A stretch of 35,571 nucleotides of DNA from Akkermansiaceae bacterium UBA2381 (GCA_002344215.1 DDSV01000010.1:1-35571); one strand, 5' to 3'. Positions 20,131 through 27,949 are shown, counted from the first letter of the stretch. Program-made: numbers and translations. The notes: a model not told the origin generated them from the letters alone.

Positions 20131-21636
20131 TTACCCGAGCGTGAGCTTCCGCCCGCCCTTGGCTGGTTTGCCCGGTGCTGACGCATGCCGTGCCCGTCCC
20201 TTGGCCCAATGCCGGAGTCGCTCGATCGACTCGCTCATGGACACGGCCAGCGGCACGGACTCGTTGAGCACTTCGCCCAGGTCGAGTTCGCCGGGCTCGC
20301 GGTCTTCGGCGAAGGCCCGGTGCAGGGCCTCGACGAAGGCGGCTTCGATTTCGGCTCCGGTATGGAGCTCGCTGGCGCGGGCGAGGACGACGGGATCGTA
20401 GGCGGTGACCTCGCGGCCATACTTGGCGATGACGAGATCCCAAATCGCGGTGCGCTCGCGGGTGTCGGGCAGGTCGACGAACCAGAGTTCGTCCCAGCGC
20501 CCTTTGCGGAGCATCTCGGGCGGGAGCTTGCTGACGTCGTTGGCGGTGGCGACGACGAAGACGGGGGCGGTTTTGTCCTGGAGCCAGTTCAGCATCGTGC
20601 CGAAGACCCGGGCGCTGGTGCCGCCGTCGGTGGAACCGCCGGATCCGCCCGCTCCGCCAAAGCCCTTCTCGATCTCGTCGATCCAGAGGACACAGGGACT
20701 GATGGCCTCGGCGGTCTGGATGACGGAACGGACGTTGGCCTCCGACTGCCCGACGAGACCGCCGAAGAGGCGGCCGGCATCAAGCTTCAGCAAAGGCACG
20801 CCGAAGACGCTGGCGGTGGCTTTGGCGGTGAGGCTTTTGCCGGTGCCGGGGACGCCGAGGACGAGCATGCCTTTCGGCACGGGCAGTCCGTAGGTCCGGG
20901 CGCGTTCGGTGAAGGCCTCGCCGCGCTGGATAAGCCAGGCCTTGAGGTTCTCCAGACCGCCGATGGCGTCGAGGGTGGCCTCGGTGTCGATGACTTCGAG
21001 GAGACCGCCGCTTTTGAGGGCGTGGGCTTTCTCGCGGGCGACAAGGGATGGCTGGATGAAGCCGGTCTCGATCAAGGACAGGGCGAAGGCGTTTTCCGCC
21101 TCCATCGTGGTGAGTCCTACGGCAGCGCGGACGACGGCCTCGCGGATCTCCGGGGGCGGAGGGTTAACACCGGCGTTGGCCAGAAGCTGGTCGAGCAGTT
21201 CGCCGAGCAGGTCCGGACCCGGCAGGGCCAGGTCTAGACGAGTGATCTCACGCTCCAGCTCGGGCGGGAGGGGTTTCCAGATGCCGAGGAGGAGCAGCAG
21301 TTTGCCGCTGGCCTTGGCAAGGCGCAAGGTGTCGCGCAGCTTGCGGATGAGGACCGGGTCGCGATCCTCGAGCAGGGCACCGAAGTCGCGCAGGAGCACG
21401 AGGCAATCGCCTTCGATGGCTTCCAACGCCTCAAGGGCGGCGAGCGGATCGGGACAGGTGCGCACGGTGCCGCTGCTGGTGTCGACGAAGCCGGTGGTGA
21501 GGCTCCAGGCATGGAGGGGACGGCCCAAAGTCTCGGCCGCGGCTTTCACCTCGGCTTCGGCGCGGACCTCTTCGGCGGTGCAACAAAAAAGGCCGGCGTA
21601 ACCGGCCCTCGCGTAGCGGATGAGTTGATCTTTCAT
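20131..21636 (-). CDS. Ycf46-like AAA+ ATPase
   Basis: This 501-residue protein has a degenerate N-terminal half (about 1-230) followed by a canonical AAA+ domain: Walker A LGVPGTGKSLTAKA (about residue 270), Walker B PCVLWIDEIEKGF (about 325), sensor-1 VVATANDVSKLP (about 370) and an Arg-finger region EMLRKGRWDELWFVDLPD. The order (N-terminal degenerate domain, KGMLVLGVPG, GLVGQSEANVR, DEIEKGFGG) is that of Ycf46-type ATPases, related to the FtsH AAA module but without a protease. It is four bases downstream of the small gene at 21641-21901 and in one unit with DUF2997 and DUF1257 genes. Its 5' end contains a terminator-like hairpin (see separate entry). Confidence 0.85.
   Translation of the reverse strand: MKDQLIRYARAGYAGLFCCTAEEVRAEAEVKAAAETLGRPLHAWSLTTGFVDTSSGTVRTCPDPLAALEALEAIEGDCLVLLRDFGALLEDRDPVLIRKLRDTLRLAKASGKLLLLLGIWKPLPPELEREITRLDLALPGPDLLGELLDQLLANAGVNPPPPEIREAVVRAAVGLTTMEAENAFALSLIETGFIQPSLVAREKAHALKSGGLLEVIDTEATLDAIGGLENLKAWLIQRGEAFTERARTYGLPVPKGMLVLGVPGTGKSLTAKATASVFGVPLLKLDAGRLFGGLVGQSEANVRSVIQTAEAISPCVLWIDEIEKGFGGAGGSGGSTDGGTSARVFGTMLNWLQDKTAPVFVVATANDVSKLPPEMLRKGRWDELWFVDLPDTRERTAIWDLVIAKYGREVTAYDPVVLARASELHTGAEIEAAFVEALHRAFAEDREPGELDLGEVLNESVPLAVSMSESIERLRHWAKGRARHASAPGKPAKGGRKLTLG
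21581..21607 (-). terminator. Terminator-like hairpin inside the start of the AAA+ gene
   Basis: On the minus strand, 30-55 bases into the coding region, GGCCGG-ttacg-CCGGCC is followed immediately by TTTTTTGTT. This has the form of an intrinsic terminator (GC stem, short loop, U-run), yet it codes in frame for RAGYAGLFCC, which aligns with the conserved N-terminus of the family. It may reduce transcription of the ATPase relative to upstream genes (attenuation) or be coincidental. Confidence 0.45.
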
Positions 21637-21640
21637 GGGT

Positions 21641-21901
21641 TCAGGGGTCAGGGGTCATGGGGATGGAGTTGAAGTGTTGTCGCTCCCAGGCGAGACAGGC
21701 TTCGCGGGAGGGGTCGGTGAAGACTCGGTTCCCGGTGTAGTCGAAGACCTCCCACTGTTGGGTTGCGTCGTTGAATTCGATCTCGGAGGCGCGGACGACT
21801 TCGAGGGTGCCGATCTGCTTCAGATCGATGCGCTCGGTGTAGAGTCCGGCTCCGGTGCCGTCGGGGTTGAAGTGCAGGACATCAGGGATCTCGGGGTGCA
21901 T
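21641..21901 (-). CDS. Small hypothetical protein before the AAA+ ATPase
   Basis: This 86-residue protein starts at ATG 21901 (MHPEIPDVLHFNPDGTGAGL...). It contains TERIDLKQIGTLEVVRASEI, then EFNDATQQWEVFDYTGNRVF and SREACLAWERQHFN. The layout (beta-rich, with WEVFD and a C-terminal REACLAWE helix) resembles small proteins coded next to phage or plasmid DNA-handling genes, but no family is claimed. It ends four bases before the ATPase start and is five bases after the DUF2997 gene, so all three are likely co-translated. A longer open frame runs upstream to 22972, but it crosses two better genes. Confidence 0.65.
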   Translation of the reverse strand: MHPEIPDVLHFNPDGTGAGLYTERIDLKQIGTLEVVRASEIEFNDATQQWEVFDYTGNRVFTDPSREACLAWERQHFNSIPMTPDP

Positions 21902-21906
21902 GGTTC

Positions 21907-22113
21907 TCAGGTGGTTTGGTTGTCGGGGTTCTGTTGCTGGTTTTTCTGGCGGCGGTAGTAGTCGCGGGGGCGCTGCTTGCGGCCGACCGTGCCGAGGGAT
22001 TCTTCGAGGAAGCGGGTGGCCTCCTCGCAGCTGCTGCCGGTGTAGCCGACGGCATCCAGGGTGATGGCGCCCTCGGGGCTGATCCAGACATCGATTCGTT
22101 CGTTCGAGTTCAT
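21907..22113 (-). CDS. DUF2997-like small protein
   Basis: This 68-residue protein (MNSNERIDVWISPEGAITLD..., then AVGYTGSSCEEATRFLEESL, GTVGRK) matches the DUF2997 pattern: a short strand pair with I-x-P-E/D-G, then GxxCxxAT/xxLxxxLG. The C-terminus is Gln/Asn-rich and basic. DUF2997 proteins are commonly encoded beside DUF1257 (Ycf35-like) and AAA+ ATPase genes, exactly as here. No biochemical function is established. Confidence 0.8.
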   Translation of the reverse strand: MNSNERIDVWISPEGAITLDAVGYTGSSCEEATRFLEESLGTVGRKQRPRDYYRRQKNQQQNPDNQTT

Positions 22114-22143
22114 GTCGTTGAAGGTTTGCGACGAATGCCGGGA

Positions 22144-22530
22144 TCACGCGGCGAGGGTGAGGCGGATGGATCCGTCGGTTTCCTGCCGCCGGGTGACGCG
22201 GAGGTGCTTCTTGGCGGCCTCGCGCATCGTCTTGTGGACGCCGTAGAGCTGGAGGAGCCGGCCGTAGTTGGGACCGACCTCGCGCTCGACGTGGCCGTTC
22301 CACCAGTCGGTGGTCAGCTCGTAGGGCGAGGTCGGATCGGCCGGGTCGGGCCGGGTCGCGGCGATGTCGTAGGGGCCTCTGAGGCGGACGACGAGTTCGC
22401 CGTGTCGGGTGCTGTTGGCGAAGCCGCGGGCGTCGGTGTCGCGGAGCAGTTCCACGCCGAGTTCGGCGCAGGCGTCGGCGAGGGCTTCGGTATCGCGGAT
22501 CTGGGTGAGGATGGTGGTGAAGTGGGACAT
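22144..22530 (-). CDS. DUF1257 (Ycf35-like) protein
   Basis: This 128-residue protein (MSHFTTILTQIRDTEALADA) carries the DUF1257 start MSHFTTI-T-I-D, the middle GELVVRLRGPYDIA, and LTTDWWNGHVEREVGPNYGR. Its C-terminus LLQLYGVHKTMREAAKKHLR followed by VTRR also fits Ycf35. Ycf35/DUF1257 proteins occur in plastids, cyanobacteria and some bacteria, usually near Ycf46-type ATPases; their role is unknown. It is the first gene of the downstream half of the module. Its leader reads AACCCAAACACCACC just before the ATG, with no Shine-Dalgarno site. Confidence 0.85.
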   Translation of the reverse strand: MSHFTTILTQIRDTEALADACAELGVELLRDTDARGFANSTRHGELVVRLRGPYDIAATRPDPADPTSPYELTTDWWNGHVEREVGPNYGRLLQLYGVHKTMREAAKKHLRVTRRQETDGSIRLTLAA

Positions 22531-22679
22531 GGTGGTGTTTGGGTTCTTGGTTTGGGGATGAGGAGCAAGAGGCGGTCTGCCGTCTTGTTCCGGAAAGGCG
22601 TGGGGGGTTGGACCGGAAGTTCATCGAGGTGAATTTCCGAAGGCAACGGAGCGGGTGGGCGTTCGCTGTTCGCCCATTT

Positions 22680-22697
22680 GATTCATTGGAATGAATC
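22680..22697. promoter_or_regulatory. HipB operator O1
   Basis: GATTCATT-gg-AATGAATC is a perfect 8-bp-arm palindrome 75-92 bp upstream of the hipB start. A second copy of the same core (TTCATT-NN-AATGAA) lies at 22742-22757, centre-to-centre 61 bp. Paired palindromes before a HipB gene are the usual arrangement of hip operators, so HipB autoregulation is likely. Confidence 0.75.
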
Positions 22698-22741
22698 TTT
22701 GGATGAAAGACTCGTTGATTTGGCTCTGGGATCGGGTAAGT

Positions 22742-22757
22742 TTTCATTGAAATGAAA
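22742..22757. promoter_or_regulatory. HipB operator O2
   Basis: TTTCATT-ga-AATGAAA is a perfect 7-bp-arm palindrome 14-30 bp before the hipB ATG. It shares the core TTCATT-NN-AATGAA with O1. It would overlap the -10 or start region: a weak TTGATT (22715-22720) and TAAGTT (22737-22742) lie between the two sites and could be the promoter. Confidence 0.75.
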
Positions 22758-22771
22758 CTTTCCATGCAGCC

Positions 22772-23023
22772 ATGAGCCCGGAGGAACTGGGAACGATCCT
22801 CCGTCAGCGTCGCAAGCTGGCCGGTATCACGCAGCGGGACCTCGCCGCCCTGAGCGAGTTGGGCGTGCATACCCTGAGCGATCTGGAATCGGGCAAGGGC
22901 AATCCGACCCTGGAAGTGCTTACCCGGGTTTGCCGGGTGTTGGGATTGGAGATCCGGCTGACCCCGCGGCAAATCGCCGGGATCCTTCCCTCCGGACCTG
23001 AAGATCAGGGCAAAAGGGAATGA
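22772..23023 (+). CDS. hipB: HipB-type antitoxin / repressor
   Basis: This 83-residue protein is one XRE helix-turn-helix: GTILRQRRKLAGITQRDLAA, LSELGVHTLSDLESGKGNPT, LEVLTRVCRVLGLEIRL. That is the HipB core, ending in the V-LGLEIRL strand used for dimerisation. It is the first gene of a three-gene operon and overlaps the next gene by four bases (ATGA). It probably binds the two palindromes upstream and represses the operon. In HipBST systems HipB itself is not the main antitoxin; it acts with HipS. Confidence 0.85.
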   Translation: MSPEELGTILRQRRKLAGITQRDLAALSELGVHTLSDLESGKGNPTLEVLTRVCRVLGLEIRLTPRQIAGILPSGPEDQGKRE

Positions 23024-23355
23024 GCACTCCGCGCAAAGGTTTGGTCAGGGTCGGCGGAATCGCGGCCGGTCTGCTCGAGGAGACGCCCTCGGGTTACCGT
23101 TTCACCTACGATCCTGGTTACCTGGCCAGTCCAGACGCCGTGTCGGTCAGCCTGACCTTGCCGCTGCGGTCCGAGCCCTACGTCTCGACGTTTCTCTTTC
23201 CGTTTTTCGAAGGCCTGCTCGCGGAAGGCAGTCTGCGTGCACTCCAGAGCCGTCTCCACAAGATCGACCTGGAGGACGGTTTCGGACTGCTCCTCAAAAC
23301 GGCCGCTTCCGACGTGATCGGTTGCGTGACCGTCGAACCCGCTTCCGGTGCATGA
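23020..23355 (+). CDS. hipS: HipS-like small antitoxin (HipA N-subdomain)
   Basis: This 111-residue protein corresponds to the N-terminal subdomain 1 of HipA on its own: KGLVRVGGIAAGLLEETPSG, YRFTYDPGYL, VSVSLTLPLR, FPFFEGLLAEG, FGLLLKTAASDVIGCVTVEP. The PFFEGLLPEG and DVIGAV-type segments are characteristic of HipA N-terminal domains. As a separate gene between hipB and the kinase gene it matches HipS of the tripartite HipBST systems, where HipS neutralises HipT. The ATGA overlaps at both ends indicate tight coupling. Confidence 0.85.
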   Translation: MSTPRKGLVRVGGIAAGLLEETPSGYRFTYDPGYLASPDAVSVSLTLPLRSEPYVSTFLFPFFEGLLAEGSLRALQSRLHKIDLEDGFGLLLKTAASDVIGCVTVEPASGA

Positions 23356-24362
23356 GTGCGTCCACACCCTATCCTCCCGACCGGTGCCTGAGCACCCTGC
23401 GCCCGACCCAAGGCCAGCCCTGGAGCCGGGGGGCGGTGCAGCAGTTGTGGAATGGGCGCAAAGTCTCGCCCATGCTCACCTTCGACCTGCCTGAATTCCA
23501 TCGCTTCCGTCTGGAGCGATCGGACCGCATCTCGCTCTCGGGAGTGCAGGACAAGATCTCGGTGAAACTTGAGCGCGGTCACCTGGTGCCGACGGAAAGA
23601 GACGGCGAGTATTTGCTGAAGCCGGTGCCGTCGACGCCCGGCCTGTCCTTCCAGAGCGACATCCCGGCCAACGAACATCTCACGATGCAGCTCGCCGGTC
23701 AGATCGCGGGGATCGCGATACCGCCGAACGGGCTCGTCTTCTTTCCCGACGGATCGCCGGCCTACGTCGTGAAACGGTTCGACCGCGATGCGGCGACGGG
23801 ACAAAAGCGGTCGCAGGAGGATTTCTGCCAGTTGTCGGGGCGCAGCCGTGAAACCCACGGACGGAACTTCAAATACGAGGGCAGCTATGAAGAGCTCGGT
23901 CGGATCCTGGAGCGGTATTGCCCGTCCTATGCGGTCGAGATCGAGAAGCTCTTCCTGCTGATCGTCTTCAACTACGCGGCGGGCAACGGCGACGCGCACT
24001 TCAAGAACTTCTCCCTCGTGCCGACTCCGCTCGGGGATCACGTGCTCAGTCCGGCCTACGACCTCGTCAACACGCGGCTGCATCTGCCGCAGGAAAGCGC
24101 CCTCGCCTTGGAGCTGTTCGCCGACGAGTTCGAGACCGATAGCTTCCGGCAAAACGGATTCCCTCGGCGCGAGGACTTCCGGGAACTGGCGAGGCGTTTC
24201 CGCCTGAAACCGGACCGGGCCGAACGGATCCTCGACCGTGTGTCCGGTCTCGACGCGAAGGCGGAGCCCCTTCTCAAGGCGTCCCTGCTTTCGGAGGAGG
24301 CACGGGAGGGTTACCGCCGCATTCTTGCGGATCGGGAAAGGGCGTTGCAGATGGTGGATTGA
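23352..24362 (+). CDS. hipT: HipT-like Ser/Thr kinase toxin
   Basis: This 336-residue protein starts at ATG 23352, overlapping the hipS stop (ATGA). It has the HipA kinase core: Gly-rich-loop segment RISLSGVQDKISVKL (the S-L-S pair resembles the autophosphorylated S-x-S of HipT), catalytic loop GNGDAHFKNFSL, and metal-binding SPAYDLVNTR, with KRFDRD upstream. Active-site residues are intact, so the toxin is probably functional. In studied HipBST systems HipT phosphorylates an aminoacyl-tRNA synthetase (TrpS); the target here is unknown. It lacks the N-subdomain, which is supplied by the separate HipS. An inverted repeat follows its stop directly. Confidence 0.9.
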   Translation: MSASTPYPPDRCLSTLRPTQGQPWSRGAVQQLWNGRKVSPMLTFDLPEFHRFRLERSDRISLSGVQDKISVKLERGHLVPTERDGEYLLKPVPSTPGLSFQSDIPANEHLTMQLAGQIAGIAIPPNGLVFFPDGSPAYVVKRFDRDAATGQKRSQEDFCQLSGRSRETHGRNFKYEGSYEELGRILERYCPSYAVEIEKLFLLIVFNYAAGNGDAHFKNFSLVPTPLGDHVLSPAYDLVNTRLHLPQESALALELFADEFETDSFRQNGFPRREDFRELARRFRLKPDRAERILDRVSGLDAKAEPLLKASLLSEEAREGYRRILADRERALQMVD

Positions 24363-24391
24363 ACAGGGTCGGGACTGGAACCCGACCCTGT
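24363..24391. terminator. Strong hairpin between convergent hipT and DUF3150-like gene
   Basis: ACAGGGTCGGG-actggaa-CCCGACCCTGT is an 11-bp perfect stem with a 7-nt loop, beginning at the base after the hipT stop. No long U-run follows on either strand, so it may act as a bidirectional or Rho-assisted stop, or protect the mRNA end. Confidence 0.6.
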
Positions 24392-24421
24392 CGAGTGTCG
24401 CATAGTGGGCTTGTCAGACTC

Positions 24422-25444
24422 TCACCCCGCCATTTGCAGCTTCCTGCGGCCCATCTGGCCGAAGCGCTCGACAAGCTCACGCGCGTCCTGGCTGGCGAGT
24501 TCCCGGGCCTGGTCGCGGAGCTGGGTGAGTCCGGTCTCCAGATTGCGGGTCGCGGTGAGGTTGTTGCGGTAGTCCTCGGCGCTGCGGGTGAGCAGTTCGC
24601 TGCGGACCCGGTCGAGCTGGCGTTCCATCTCGACGTCCCCGGCGAAGTTGAGCGACTTGAAATCATCGATGAACTTCACGAGCCGGTTGAGGGTCTTCTG
24701 ATGGACGCCATCGGTCTTGCCGGTGCGCATCGCGGACAACATCTCCTCGCAGAGCTGGGCGGTCTGGTGACGCAGCTCGGTGATGCATTCGCCGACGAAA
24801 CCCTCCACGCCCGAACGGATCTGGCGGGCGGCGGTTTCGGCGGCCTCGCGGCGGGCAAGGCGCACCTCCTGTTGTTCGGCGAAACTGACCAGCTCCATGC
24901 CGAGGGATTCGGGCACGGCGATCTGGAAAAGATGCACCTCGAAGGCGAAACGGTCGGCGAGCTTCTCCCGGGCGGGGAAGGACTGGGCGATCTGCTCGTA
25001 GAGGCAGGAGGCTTCGTCGCGGGAGGCGGCGAGATGCCGGATCGCGAGTTCCCATTCGTTGAGGGCCTCGCGGCGCAGGTCTCCGTAAGCGGCGAGGAAG
25101 GATTCCTTGGCGCGGTGGAAGTGGCTGCGCTGGGCGTTGAGCTGCTCCTGCACCTCGACAAGTTTGCCGTTGGGCAGGAAGTGGCCGAGGCCCCCGAGGA
25201 AGGGGAAGGTGCCTTGGTCGATGATGGCGTGGGTGCGGCCTTCGACGAGGGCGAGTTCGGCCAAGGCTTCCTTAGGGAGGAGCTTCTTGTGGCCGAGACT
25301 GACGAGCCGTTCGCTGACCTGTTCGGGGGAAAGGCCGAGGTCGGCGGGACTGAGCTTCTTGTGGAAGCGCGGGTAACGCACGCTGGCGTTGATGAGGACG
25401 CCTTCCCGGGTGAGGACGGCGAGGAGGTCGGTATTCGAGTTCAT
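24422..25444 (-). CDS. DUF3150-like protein
   Basis: This 340-residue protein is mostly helical: INASVRYPRFHKKLSPADLG near the N-terminus, GTFPFLGGLGHFLPNGKLVE, a long coiled region (about 90-300), and RQLDRVRSELLTRSAEDYRN. It resembles DUF3150 proteins, which are often coded near AAA+ ATPases and other DNA-handling genes in mobile elements. No catalytic motif is visible. It is downstream of the clamp homologue with a strong terminator between, and convergent with hipT. Confidence 0.65.
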   Translation of the reverse strand: MNSNTDLLAVLTREGVLINASVRYPRFHKKLSPADLGLSPEQVSERLVSLGHKKLLPKEALAELALVEGRTHAIIDQGTFPFLGGLGHFLPNGKLVEVQEQLNAQRSHFHRAKESFLAAYGDLRREALNEWELAIRHLAASRDEASCLYEQIAQSFPAREKLADRFAFEVHLFQIAVPESLGMELVSFAEQQEVRLARREAAETAARQIRSGVEGFVGECITELRHQTAQLCEEMLSAMRTGKTDGVHQKTLNRLVKFIDDFKSLNFAGDVEMERQLDRVRSELLTRSAEDYRNNLTATRNLETGLTQLRDQARELASQDARELVERFGQMGRRKLQMAG

Positions 25445-25521
25445 GGAGAGTTTGGGGTTTCAGGTTTCAAGTTTGGCTCCGCCTGTCTCGCAGGCTCGGC
25501 TCAGGTTTTTTACAAAAGTGA

Positions 25522-25566
25522 AGGCCCGGGCTCCCTGTCTGGCGGTCGATCAGGGAACCCGGGCCT
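25522..25566 (-). terminator. Intrinsic terminator after the clamp-homologue gene
   Basis: AGGCCCGGG(c)TCCCTG pairs with CAGGGA(a)CCCGGGCCT, 15 pairs with one mismatch and a 13-nt loop. On the minus strand it is followed by TTCACTTTTGT. It sits between the clamp homologue (stop at 25618) and the DUF3150-like gene (start at 25444), so the two are probably transcribed separately, or the downstream gene is read through at lower level. Confidence 0.75.
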
Positions 25567-25617
25567 GGGGGCGGCGCGGCTGGTGGTGGGGCAAGCGTCT
25601 GACTTCGGGCGGGTCGG

Positions 25618-27093
25618 TCAGGAGGCCTTCTTGGCCTCGTGCTTGCGGCCACGTTGCAGTTTCCGGAGGAGTCCGCGGAAACCGCCCAGCTCGCGCTTGG
25701 TCTCGCTGCGCTGCACGCGGGCGGCATGGAGCGAGCGGCGCACACCCTTGAGGGTTTTGCGGGCCGAGAGGAGGGCCTCGTCGGCTTCGGCGACCTGCTG
25801 TCGCGCGGCGACCAGCGGATCGGTGGGTTGGACCACCGTATCGGTTTTGGCCGGTTTGGTGGGTTGGTCAGGCTTCGGGGGAGGCGGTGCCTGCGGTTGG
25901 GGTGGGACGACGGGCGCCGGCCGGGGGCTCGGCTTCGTGGACGGAGCGAACTGCTCCACCGCGGGCACGAGGGGTGGCCGTTCGATGCGGCTGGGATCAA
26001 TCGCCCGCACCGGCATCACGACCATGAGGTCACCGGCCCGGCTGAACTGCACCGCGCTCATCTCGTCGCTCATCGAGATCCGATGCAGCCCGAAGGCCGC
26101 CGCTTTCTCGAAGTAGTCGCGATTGAGGAAGACGGTGACATCCGGCCCCTTCATCTCACCGCGATCGATGGGATGCAGGATCCACGGTTCGTCGTTGTCA
26201 CCACGGGCGAGCAGGCCGAGACGGCCCTTCTCGCAATGCAATCCGACCGGACGATTGGCGAGCTGTTTGCCGGGCAGGCGGGGGACGAGGCGCGTGATCG
26301 CTTCGAGAGCGACGTCGCTCAGGGTGACCGTGGTCGTGAACTGGTCCGGTCCCGGGATGACTTGGCGGTAGTTCGGATAGGGACCGTCGAGAAGACGCCC
26401 CGTCACCGACCACGCGTGGTCCTCGAGGCGGCCTTCCACCCGGAAGACCTCGGCACCGTGCTGGTCCTTGCCAAGGCGCAGGGTCCACGGACGGGTCTCA
26501 GCGAGCGGCTTCCAATGCCACAGCGGATGATCCGGGAGGATCACCGAATGCTTCAGCGGCAGATGCATGGAGTTGCTCGAGAAGAGGTGCCGTCCGTTCG
26601 TGCCGACGATGCGATGGGCCTTTTCGCCGGTGCCGCTCGTGTCGAGGCAGGCACTGCGCAAGACCGCACGGGTGGGATCGTTGGAAGCACACGCGAAGGC
26701 CCGCAGCAGGCTGGTGACGACGGGCTCCGGCAAGGTCAGGCCCGGGGTGCGGACCTGGGGGATCTCGGGGAACTCGCCGACGGGCGGGGCCTTGATCACC
26801 GGACCGAGCGGGACGACTTCGTCGGAGCGCAGGCCGGTGACCAGCTCACGTAGGCGCGGCAGCGGCAGGAGGAAGGGCAAGAGGCCCTTCTCGACCGCGG
26901 CCGGAACCTCGACGCCGAGGGTGAAGTCGATGTCAGTGGCGGTGAGGCGCACGGATTGCGGTCCCGCCGCCTCCACCTTCACACAGCCGAGGACGGCGAG
27001 CGAAGGGGTGCGGGGGATGAGTTTGCCGAGTCCAGGCAGCGCCGCCTTGAGATCGGCGGCGCGCACGGAGACGGGATGGGTTTTCGTGAACAT
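25618..27093 (-). CDS. Sliding-clamp (DnaN-like) homologue with C-terminal tail
   Basis: This 491-residue protein matches the DNA polymerase III beta clamp through residue about 365: N-terminal domain with LTATDIDFTLGVEV, the GTNGRHLFSS segment (clamp TDGHRL), LLDGPYPNYRQVIPG (clamp G-x-FPDY-VIP hallmark), and the terminal MVVMPVRA (clamp MPMRL). A Pro/Gln-rich linker (about 375-430) and a basic coiled tail (about 440-490, ending in KLQRGRKHEAKKAS) follow and are not part of the usual 360-380-residue clamp. It may be an element-specific processivity factor or may compete with the host clamp. The tail could recruit or bind DNA. The start at 27093 fits the clamp N-terminus. Confidence 0.82.
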   Translation of the reverse strand: MFTKTHPVSVRAADLKAALPGLGKLIPRTPSLAVLGCVKVEAAGPQSVRLTATDIDFTLGVEVPAAVEKGLLPFLLPLPRLRELVTGLRSDEVVPLGPVIKAPPVGEFPEIPQVRTPGLTLPEPVVTSLLRAFACASNDPTRAVLRSACLDTSGTGEKAHRIVGTNGRHLFSSNSMHLPLKHSVILPDHPLWHWKPLAETRPWTLRLGKDQHGAEVFRVEGRLEDHAWSVTGRLLDGPYPNYRQVIPGPDQFTTTVTLSDVALEAITRLVPRLPGKQLANRPVGLHCEKGRLGLLARGDNDEPWILHPIDRGEMKGPDVTVFLNRDYFEKAAAFGLHRISMSDEMSAVQFSRAGDLMVVMPVRAIDPSRIERPPLVPAVEQFAPSTKPSPRPAPVVPPQPQAPPPPKPDQPTKPAKTDTVVQPTDPLVAARQQVAEADEALLSARKTLKGVRRSLHAARVQRSETKRELGGFRGLLRKLQRGRKHEAKKAS

Positions 27094-27137
27094 GGGATCG
27101 AGTTCGGTAGTTTGTCAGAGTTCAGTTTTCAGTCGGA

Positions 27138-27593
27138 CTATTGGTAGTAGTCCTCCTGCGGATAGCCGCGCTGTGGCAGGCGCTTGCGACGGATGCGGCG
27201 GTAGACCACAAATCCGAGGTAGACGACGCCGAGGCTGATGACGACGGGCGGCAGCCCTGTGACGAGGCGGAAGACCTCGCTGAGGATGTCGCCGAGCCAG
27301 TGACTCGACCGGGCGAGCTGCTCAAGCACCCGGGTGACCGGGGGCAGGAGAAGCACTCCGGCGCTGGCGAGCACGATGGAGACGATCAGGTTGAAACGCA
27401 GCCATGCGCGCAGCCAGCCGCTTTCGCTGAGCCAGAACTCGAGGCGGGCAATCCACCAGCCGACGACTTCGGCCCCGCGCTCCATCCAGCTGTCCGGGGT
27501 GAGTTCGAGGTCGGGGGTGGGCCTCTCGATCCGCTCCTGTTTCCAGAGGCACTGCAGATCCTTGTAGTCGGGGAGTTCGTTGAAGGATTTCAT
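27138..27593 (-). CDS. Small membrane protein
   Basis: This 151-residue protein has two hydrophobic stretches, about residues 66-88 (LRFNLIVSIVLASAGVLLLP) and 112-131 (GLPPVVISLGVVYLGFVVYR), with a basic C-terminal tail (RRIRRKRLPQRGYPQEDYYQ). The N-terminus carries FNELPDYKDLQCLWKQERIE, predicted cytoplasmic. It overlaps the upstream lipoprotein-like gene by four bases (ATGA) and ends 44 bp before the clamp gene. It is not recognised as a family. The pair may tether the module to the membrane (speculative). Confidence 0.65.
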   Translation of the reverse strand: MKSFNELPDYKDLQCLWKQERIERPTPDLELTPDSWMERGAEVVGWWIARLEFWLSESGWLRAWLRFNLIVSIVLASAGVLLLPPVTRVLEQLARSSHWLGDILSEVFRLVTGLPPVVISLGVVYLGFVVYRRIRRKRLPQRGYPQEDYYQ

Positions 27594-27949
27594 GCGGTGG
27601 GTTTGTTGGGGGTGTCGAGGTTTCGGGAGTCGGCGGTGGTCGCCGCTCCTCCGAAGAAGCGGGCGTGGTCTCGACGGGCCCGGGAGCCGAGCGCCGCTCC
27701 GCCGACGAGGGCGAAGCCCGCGAGGACGAAGAAGACCGCGGCGAGGGCCTGCCAGAAGACAACTCCGCCGAGACCGTTTTCGAGCTCGTTGAAGCGGCTC
27801 TCGAGTTTCTCGATGGCGGCGGCGTTTTCCTTGGCCCGGCCGCCGAAGTCGGGGGCGGAACAGCTTACTGTGGTGAGCAGGAGGATGCCGAGCGCGAGCG
27901 TCACGGCGAGAAGGGTGATTCGGGACATGGGATGGGTGTTCATATTCAT
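27590..27949 (-). CDS. Putative lipoprotein with C-terminal membrane segment
   Basis: Taken from ATG 27949 (119 residues); in-frame ATGs also exist at 27943 and 27928. A signal peptide (MSRITLLAVTLALGILLLTT) ends in VSC, a plausible lipobox Cys. It is followed by a helix KENAAAIEKLESRFNELENG and a second hydrophobic segment, VVFWQALAAVFFVLAGFALV. The frame is open up to 28129, but that part overlaps the terminator and is low quality, so it is excluded. It is translationally coupled to the membrane protein at 27138-27593. No family is recognised. Confidence 0.6.
   Translation of the reverse strand: MNMNTHPMSRITLLAVTLALGILLLTTVSCSAPDFGGRAKENAAAIEKLESRFNELENGLGGVVFWQALAAVFFVLAGFALVGGAALGSRARRDHARFFGGAATTADSRNLDTPNKPTA

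Noticed and set aside
22114..22972. Upstream extension of the gene at 21641-21901 on the minus strand
   Set aside because: It runs through the DUF1257 gene and the HipB operators; its product is Arg/Pro/His-rich with no domain.
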